A DNA stretch of 64,000 nucleotides from positions 13,253,155 through 13,317,154 of the forward strand of contig NC_056544.1 of assembly GCF_910596095.1 (NCBI RefSeq). Reading direction: 5' to 3'. The notes below the pieces were generated by a model that saw nothing but the letters and a program-made list of their open reading frames with translations, did no database searches and was not told the origin of the DNA. The DNA comes from Thunnus maccoyii. Lineage: Eukaryota > Chordata > Actinopteri > Scombriformes > Scombridae. Positions 57,165 to 64,000 of this stretch are shown here, piece by piece (position 1 is the first letter of the stretch; every line of letters begins with the position of its first letter). Position numbers and translations under genes: made by a program.

Positions 57165-58022
57165 GTTTTCACAACATCAAAAGTTCTCTGAGTTGATGTC
57201 AATCTTGTCACGCTTGTAGTTCAGATCAATTTTTTCTCTCATTTCACTGCAGTGATAAATGTTGTCTTTTTGCTATAGTGATGCTTAAACTGTGGTTTTT
57301 TTGTTCTATATAAAAACACTTCAAATACCGGTCAACGCATATAGTTTGTACTGATTTTACTAGACTGTCTTCATTACCTACTAAACATTTAGTGTAAGCA
57401 TGTTCCATATTGTCAGTCATTCAACATACATTGTACTATGGTAATATATTATTTCCCGTTCCAACAATTATCAAGTCAACCTCAAAGATGTTATCTCATC
57501 CATAAACATCACAGTGTATCAGTAAAAATGACACTGGCATTGTCACAGTAATTATAAGTGAAATGTTAATGTGAATAGTAAAAAATGTATTTTTTAACTG
57601 ACATTTGAATGTAAAAATTGTTTTAAAACAACTTTAAAACATGTTCAGATTAAAAGAATTGTCAAATCCTTCCATCAAAATATCAAAAACATTTTGTTTA
57701 AAATGCCATTTCAGTGCATTTTCCTCATGTACCATCATTGTAAAGTTACATCATCACATGTTGCTGTATGTCAGTTTTCCTGTGCTGGTGTTGGACTAAG
57801 CTTCTCTCCAGTAAACAACTGAATAATACAAGTGTTGTTGTGTCTTGTCTGCCTTCATTAATCCATCTTACCTTTCTCTAATACCTGCTTGTGTCAGGAG
57901 CAGTGACCTTGTTTGTAAATGCCAAGGATTACTGTACATCAGCCATATTAAATACTGTTTGATAGTGATGTAAGCAGAAAGACAACAGATACAGATAGAT
58001 AGATAAATAGATAGATAGAGAA

Positions 58023-58086
<64 letters not shown>

Positions 58087-58600
58087 ATGCAGCAGGTAAA
58101 TACGCTCCCTGATTGGGAAACCGTCTTCACAGGGTCATTCCTCTGACCTTGAGTACTTCAAGCTGCTGCAGCTAATCTAGTTTCCACTTGCACAGCTCCA
58201 CAGGCAGACAGATAGGCTTTGTGCTTGGAAACAAAATGAAAAATTCATCAGTGAGAGGGATAAACTTCTAATTTTAATTTAAGCTTAGAGTAGTTTCCCT
58301 TGCCTGCAGCAGTGTTTAGCCAGAGGAGTGTGAATTGGAGGATTGTCATCTGCTTCCATACAGTATGTACAGTTGTTTTTCATGTTCTAGTTGCGAGACT
58401 TTGAGCAGCTTTGTCGAAAGTGTAATGCTTTTTTTGTGGTACAGTCTGTGATTAATGTTGGAGAATATTTCCTACTGATCTTCTCGTAACTTGCATCGTG
58501 AGGAGACTTTTGTGCTGCCTTCTTTTGATACAGCGATGACACTGAGACCTTAAGTGGATTCCCTGGCTGACAATAGAGTTTTAAAGATTGCCAGACAGTC
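57165..58600 (+). other. gap between cluster members 3 and 4
   Basis: 3' UTR and intergenic sequence; contains the GATA microsatellite and a possible acceptor before 58533 (ttttgatacag) that would start the 5' exon of member 4. No microprotein-like frame corresponding to members 1 and 2 was found here. Confidence 0.5.
57990..58086. repeat. (GATA)n microsatellite
   Basis: Long run of GATA units with a few AAATA variants. The minus-strand Tyr-Leu-Ser-Ile frame is its translation. Confidence 0.97.
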
Positions 58601-59159
58601 ATGGACGAGCCGGTGGACAGTTTACGCATTCGCTACAGAGAGGAAGATGGGACGGTGTTGTTTGAGAGCTATATACCCCCCTCTCGGGATGCTGTCCACC
58701 TGCCTACCTATATGCTCTACCTGCTCATGGCCGTCTTCATTCTGCTGGGTGTTCTTTATGCCATCATTGGCCACCTAATCAAAGACCTCATCCATGACTG
58801 TGCTGGTAGGTTAAACCAGAAGATACTGAAAGTGCCTGTTTTTACTATGAACAATTATAATATAGCCTACAGAGTTTTGTCTTGCATCCCATCTACTGAT
58901 TTCCCTCTCTTTATGTTTTCCAGACTGGCTGTTTGGAGAGCAGCCTGAGGAGGTGGTGGTGAACTATTGTGAGGCGAAGGATAAGTTCGTGGCAGACTGG
59001 TGCCCAGAAACCTCCCCTGAACTGGAGGCCATGGCTCGGGCCGAGGAGAACAAGATGGCAGACAAGGATTTCATGAAAGCCCCTGCTATCTGGATCATCT
59101 CTACAGAACCGCGGGGAAGCAGGTCGGGACCTCGTGTGGTCTTTGGGAAGAGGACTTAA
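58601..59159 (+). CDS. 146-residue single-pass membrane protein (cluster member 4), two coding exons
   Basis: Not recognised. Exons 58601-58805 and 58924-59159 join in phase 1 and end with TAA. The N-terminus is short and acidic (MDEPVDSLRIRYREEDG), then YIPPSRDAVHLP, a transmembrane segment at about residues 36-57, GHLIKDLIHDCADW, and a tail with acidic and Lys-rich parts ending RVVFGKRT. Compared with member 3 the membrane block is about 55% identical while both tails differ. Lack of glycosylation sequons and a much shorter N-terminus suggest diverged roles. A canonical poly(A) signal lies at 59686. Confidence 0.78.
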
Positions 59160-59685
59160 ATGTGTAGACACCGAGAAAAAGAGAAGATTAAATTAGAGAC
59201 TTGTTGATGCAGATCTTCTGTATCTGATTGTGGTTGTATGAATACTGATATGACTGAGAGGGTGAAGAGAATAACTAATGAATCAGTACTGTGTGAGGTT
59301 GAATATGTGTTATAATATTCTAGGCATGGGGGCAGCTCTCGCTATGTAGGGACTAAATGCTTTAGTGGTCTTATGAGGACATCTAGTGTCTATTGAGGTC
59401 AGTGCAGCAGATTTGCAGCAATACACATTACACACAAAAATTCAAGCACAAGTTTGTTGGTCAAAAAAGGACTCTGAACATGCCTTAAGACATCTTTGAT
59501 TTCTTTTTTTTTTTTTTTAAAAAAAAGCTTAAATAACTTAAGATTGTATTATTTTTTATTTTAGAATATGATTTTATTCATGAGTCCTTTGTAGCACATC
59601 TGTCAGTTGAAAGTCATTTGTATCAAAAGGAGATGCTACTGCTGTGCCTGCTCATTACAAATTAAGTTGCAGAGAAGCTTTTTGT

Positions 59686-59691
59686 AATAAA
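59686..59691 (+). terminator. polyadenylation signal AATAAA of cluster member 4
   Basis: Canonical AATAAA 527 bases after the stop (tttgtAATAAAgag), followed by a GT-rich stretch (gtcgtatgtttgttt). Confidence 0.65.
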
Positions 59692-60734
59692 GAGAAGTGG
59701 AAACATATTGAAGTAGTAAAAAACTGTCGTATGTTTGTTTTTCATTTTCCTTGAAAAAAGCTTCATGCAGTCAGGAGTCAGGTAGTTAGATTATTTATTA
59801 CAACTAACTATATCAGCACTAATGTGTCTGAGACTGATTCATGAGTTATATGTGAACTTATATGAACATATAACCTATGAGGAGAAGTACAGCGTGATAA
59901 TACACCAGCAGTTTAACTTTCTATCACACAGAAAAGAGTAGAATAACCATGATTTGAAAATATGATTTGTTATAGAGGAACCAATTAAATACAAGCTTTA
60001 CAAGCACCATGCTATACATACTGTTGGAATTAAAGACTAGTGAGTAAATTTTAAAATTAAAGTGGTTTTCTGTCAGAGGTCATATAGAAGAAATAGGACT
60101 GTTCTGATTCTGATGCCATTCATATCTGTTTTGACTGCATTATTTGGTCATATCTGAAAAGTTTATTCAGTTTTGGTCATATTGCATTCAGTTGCATCTT
60201 CATGTAAATCAAATAACAGATATTTGGATAAGAACTGAGAAAAATGAAGGAGATTCTACTGAAAACAAGCTGTTTGACTCTTTAATTACACAGTGAAAGG
60301 TAACAGTTTGATTGTTGGATGGACAGAATACTTTCAGCTCCAACTGTCTGGGCTGAATTTTCAACTCATGAAGACATTTTTTTTTACACTTAAGTGTGAA
60401 CAAGAACCTTTTATAACCATAAAAAATTTGTAATCCTGATTCTTAGACAGGCTCAACCTACACTAAAGGGCTGGTTCAGTTTGCACAGCAGTTCACACTC
60501 CATCTATCAAGTATCACTGTGACTAACTGTGGCACCAGTGGGAGCCATGAAGTACGACACCTGACTGTAAAAGAAGCACAGATACAATTTCAGACAGACT
60601 TTCAATAAAGACAAAATGTGAGACGAAACTTCTTAGCTCTGATCTTTTCATGCCTTCATCAGTAGCTGAGAATTGTTCATCCCTCAGGCTCATGTGTGTT
60701 TCCACCAGTTCAACTTAAATCAGACCTGCTCCGC

Positions 60735-60835
60735 TCCTCTTATTGCTGTGTTTTTATGTGTTTCTATGTGAAGCACTTTGTAACTTTGTTTCTATAAGTG
60801 CTATATAAATAAGGATATTATGATTATTATTATGC
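60735..60835 (+). repeat. retroposon tail (AGCACTTTGTAACTTTG type)
   Basis: 'gaagcactttgtaactttg', 'aagtgctatataaataa' and an ending of ATTATTATT: a widespread vertebrate/fish SINE-LINE tail. Confidence 0.65.
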
Positions 60836-62122
60836 TAATGGCTGTATCCCTCTTCACATCCTCTTGCTGTTACTGACTTCTAAAGCAAACAATGACATAA
60901 TCTTATTAACTTTGTCCCTCTTAATCCCCCCTACTCTTTCAGAGCAGGACCCTCAAGTCTGCAGCACTATCTGTAAATGAAGTAATCAGTAGCCTCTGAA
61001 ACTCGATGCTAATAACAGCTGAGCAGCATATCACCGAACTTTATAGTTTCTATATGTAACTTTTTCACAGGTCCATAAAAATCCAGGTAATCAGACAAAA
61101 TCATATGGTTGAATAAAGATCAGAGCTGCTTTAAGGCCTGTATGAGAGGGGTTTGTTTGATGTTCTGTCTCAGTAAGAACTGGAAACACTCCCCTGAAAA
61201 CATGGCTGTGGTACATTTATTTTGGAAATATTCATTGTAAAGGAAGACAGAAAGTGTTTTCCATGCATCCTGCAATATGTTAATGTTAAAATTAGAAACT
61301 ACAGGGACTGTGATTATGTAATGATTTTTAAAATGAGCTGCAACCTTACATGTGTTTTCTGTTTTCAGCTACATTAAACAAATATTAATGCTCTGATCTG
61401 GATATCATCTGTTTCAGTTTAGGAGTAATGAAATGTAACTGAGTACGTTTGTTGTGGTATTTTTACTTTACTTTGCTGCCCAAAAACTAAACTTACGGTA
61501 GCGTCACTTCCATCAGCTACAAGATGAAAATACTTCCCTCACCTTCATGCACCAATAATAAAAAACAATACATGAATTAATATTAGGCTAATTAACTCTG
61601 ACATTGGTCACTCTGCTGCATAATGAGCACTTTCACCTTTGATACTTAAAGCTCATTTTTCTGATAAAAGTTTTTACTAAAGTAGATTTTGCACACAGAA
61701 CTGATTTGAATACTTCTTCCACCACTGCTGTTTAGAGTGTATTATTATTTATTATTTGTTCATAATGAGTAATGATGAGTATAGAGAATGAGGTATTCAG
61801 TCACTGGTAATCTGTATTCACACAGTATGCATCCCCACTATGCAAATTTTTAAGAATGCTGACAAAGAACTGGGAGAAATCCATCAAGGATCACATGAAT
61901 AACATTAGAAACCAGTCAGTGTGTAAAGAACATGCCAACATATATGATAACTGCAGTATAGGCTATATTTTTCCTGCATGGTTGTGCTGCTTGTTTTGGG
62001 GGGAATTGAAACAGCACAATCTTCCTCTCACCTCATCCGGTGGTGGGCTGGTTGATCAGCAGGGGCTCTGCTCTGGGATGGGGACTCTGTAACATCCCTG
62101 CTTTCTTTCTTTTTTTTTTCAG

Positions 62123-63992
62123 GCATCCTCACACACACACACATACACACCCCCTTCAATGCTGAGCGATGAGCAGCGCGTCGACCGCGCACTGACATGT
62201 TTCTGTGCGGTTGTTATATCTCTGCAAATGAATAATGGACGGGTGATTTGACGGCAGCAGCTTACCGGCATGGATGCCCGTTGACTGACGGAAAAGCCTA
62301 TATGGATTGGAGCTCATCGTCGCCAGAGCAAATCTGGGGAGAGTCAGAGAGGTGAGGCGGCATTTAGCGGATTGTGTGTGTGTGTATGTATATGTGTGTG
62401 TTTGTGTGTGAGGGGACACCGCAGCGCACACCGGGCATTAAAACAAAACACGACCCCGGCCGTATTAACCGTGAGGATAATTAGGGCATGTCTTTCGGTT
62501 ACAGTGCAGATATTTTCAGCCATGTGTAGGTTATTCTCTTTGTCACAAAATAGCCGACCATCCTGCGAGCATAAAGGCCTTTTCTTCCACACAATACGTG
62601 GCTGTGTCACATACAGTAGCCATCTGCATGCATTATGGTCCGGTGGATGAAGCTATTGAGGCCACTGGCGTAACACATTGTGACTTTGAAACTGCCTTTG
62701 CACTGGATTTCTGGATTTTTTCCCCCAAATACCTTTATAACACTGATTTGAATATTGAACGAGGATGCGCTCCATATGGCTACATTTGGCCTACTTTGGA
62801 CAAACGTAGGCTACATAAATTGCGATGCAGTAGCAAATAGTCGATTTAAAGGACCAAAATGAGCAGTTTTGCGCTTAGAGACACTTAATATAGCCTATCA
62901 GACCTAGAAGTGATGAGTAGGATTGAATTCCTCCATACACTCAGGTGCTGACACGAATTAAAGGCACCCATTACACGTAGTTTTTAAAGTAATACACTAA
63001 CAGTACTTGTATGGCTATTTACTGATACAGTATCAATCCCTCACGATTCAAACTCTCCATGCAGTGTGTCATATGTATTGTAGGTTATTGCATCACAGAA
63101 TCACTCCCACATAGGCAACTGTAATCATAAATGGACCATCTTGCTTATTATTGCACAGTGGATAAGAAAACAGTACTGGTGAAATGTGATTATTACCACA
63201 ATACTGCAGCAATGTGGACTATTTACCCACCTGGTGAACTTTTAAACCCCTGGCATGCAGCAACTGTCTTTACATTTTCTGTCCCTGCAGCTGTTAGAGG
63301 AATTTACCATGCAGAGACTGGAATGGGGAGCACTGGTGGGCAGTATGTAGCCCTGTACATGCGTAGTGGTTGCAGTAGGCGAAATAGTGGGCCGGTGTTA
63401 GACAGTATTTTATTGTAGTTTTATTGCATCTGTTATCTAAATACCCCCTGTTTGGTTGCTCATAGTTGGGGGTAGGAAATTCCTCCCATTCTCTCTCTCT
63501 CTCTCCCCTGCTGGGACTCCCTCAAACCTCCCTGATGACCCCCAAGTCCCTACAGAGGTGCAAATGGGATCATGCTGTGGTGAAAAAGATTTTAGAGGCT
63601 TTTCAATTTGCAGAAGAGCTTTCTGCTTTTACAAGATTACAAAGAAACACTGTTATCTGCATATTCTGTGTGATATTCACACCTCCATAGGTTCTTGTTT
63701 GTTTCTCGCTCTCTCTTTTGTGGGCTGTTCGTGTGTGCTGATTGTGGGTTTTTTTCTGTTTCTATCAACAGAGCTGTGGAAGAGGAGACTTCATCCAAGA
63801 TCACAGGTCACATGACAGGTATGTCTCATTTAAAAAAAAAAAAAAAAAAAGAATTAAGCTTATATGAAACATAAACTGCTTGTATGATTTTTTTCATCCT
63901 CTCTTTTCTTTTTCTCCTGTTTAGATTTGTGTCATGATGAAACAGACAACTCTCCCCCTCTTCAGATTCTCACACTCAAGCAGTTTGAACAG
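62123..63992 (+). CDS. first three exons of an unidentified gene running off the right edge
   Basis: Not recognised. A 5' exon of uncertain start (62123 if the tttttttttcag acceptor is real) ends at 62351. Coding starts at an ATG at 62302 and continues in phase through 63772-63818 and 63925-63992, giving 55 residues: an acidic, Ser-rich start, then TDLCHDETDNSPPLQILTLKQFEQ split as TDLCHDETDNSP and PLQILTLKQFEQ. A second in-frame ATG at 63812 is an alternative start. An in-frame stop (TAA at 62233) precedes the first ATG, so the N-terminus is bounded. Three short exons and a closing donor (cag|gtgaga) suggest a large multi-exon gene. Confidence 0.6.
62159..62251 (+). CDS. short upstream ORF in the leader of the right-edge gene (30 codons)
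   Basis: ATG to TGA within the first exon, upstream and out of frame with the main start. Its start (SDEQRVDRALT) resembles the short frame at 223-285 in ncan exon 1. Function unknown. Confidence 0.3.
   Translation: MLSDEQRVDRALTCFCAVVISLQMNNGRVI
62352..63771 (+). other. intron 1 of the right-edge gene
   Basis: Starts gtgagg and ends tatcaacag. Contains a TG microsatellite (62370-62412). Frames inside have no recognisable motif. Confidence 0.55.
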
Positions 63993-64000
63993 GTGAGAGC

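Larger units (their letters stand above)
59160..62122. other. 3' UTR of cluster member 4 and intergenic stretch
   Basis: Holds a T-run/A-run palindrome (about 59502-59527), the member 4 poly(A) signal, a retroposon tail (60735-60835) and otherwise AT-rich DNA without an accepted gene. Confidence 0.6.

Noticed and set aside
57990..58086. CRISPR-like repeat array
   Set aside because: It is a GATA microsatellite without spacers in a eukaryotic genome.
55895..59159. KCNE-type potassium channel subunits
   Set aside because: Size and layout are similar but the membrane-proximal KCNE signature (SKKLEHS-like) is absent.
62372..62650. 92-codon frame beginning in a TG repeat
   Set aside because: Mostly Cys/Val from the microsatellite and located in an intron.

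Overview
The window looks like a piece of a teleost fish nuclear genome. It has intron-rich genes with GT-AG junctions, many CA/TG and GATA microsatellites, and several dispersed repeat families of a kind common in ray-finned fish (tRNA-derived SINE, short inverted-repeat elements, a decayed Tc1/IS630-type transposase). The genus cannot be read from the sequence.

Layout. (1) About 1-46,190, plus strand: one large gene for a lectican proteoglycan, neurocan (ncan). I could join 19 coding exons (12,304-45,031) into one uninterrupted 1,246-codon frame: signal peptide, Ig V domain, two Link modules, a long Ser/Pro/Glu-rich central region, two EGF modules, a C-type lectin domain, one sushi/CCP module and a basic His/Arg-rich tail. 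A non-coding first exon ends at 484, followed by an 11.8 kb intron. (2) 48,440-52,408, minus strand: a complete 10-exon tm6sf2 gene (376 codons), tail-to-tail with ncan. Next to each other, ncan and tm6sf2 identify the locus as the counterpart of human 19p13.11. HAPLN4, which lies between them in human, is not seen in the gap. (3) 53,550-59,700, plus strand, divergent from tm6sf2: a compact cluster of four small membrane-protein genes that I do not recognise. Two are microproteins of 47 and 49 residues that are paralogues of each other; two are single-pass proteins of 188 and 146 residues that are paralogues of each other and share an intron position. Splice signals suggest that the first three could lie on one multi-ORF transcript. 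This cluster is the main candidate for something undescribed. (4) 62,123-63,992, plus strand: the first three exons of another gene that runs off the right edge; only its first 55 residues can be read and I do not recognise it.

Functionally, neurocan is a secreted hyaluronan-binding chondroitin sulfate proteoglycan of neural extracellular matrix. TM6SF2 is an ER/Golgi lipid-handling membrane protein. They are neighbours, not pathway partners. The four-gene cluster encodes predicted small single-pass membrane proteins, which may act as subunits or regulators of a larger membrane protein; that is inference. The remaining non-coding DNA is intron or intergenic sequence seeded with repeats, listed individually.
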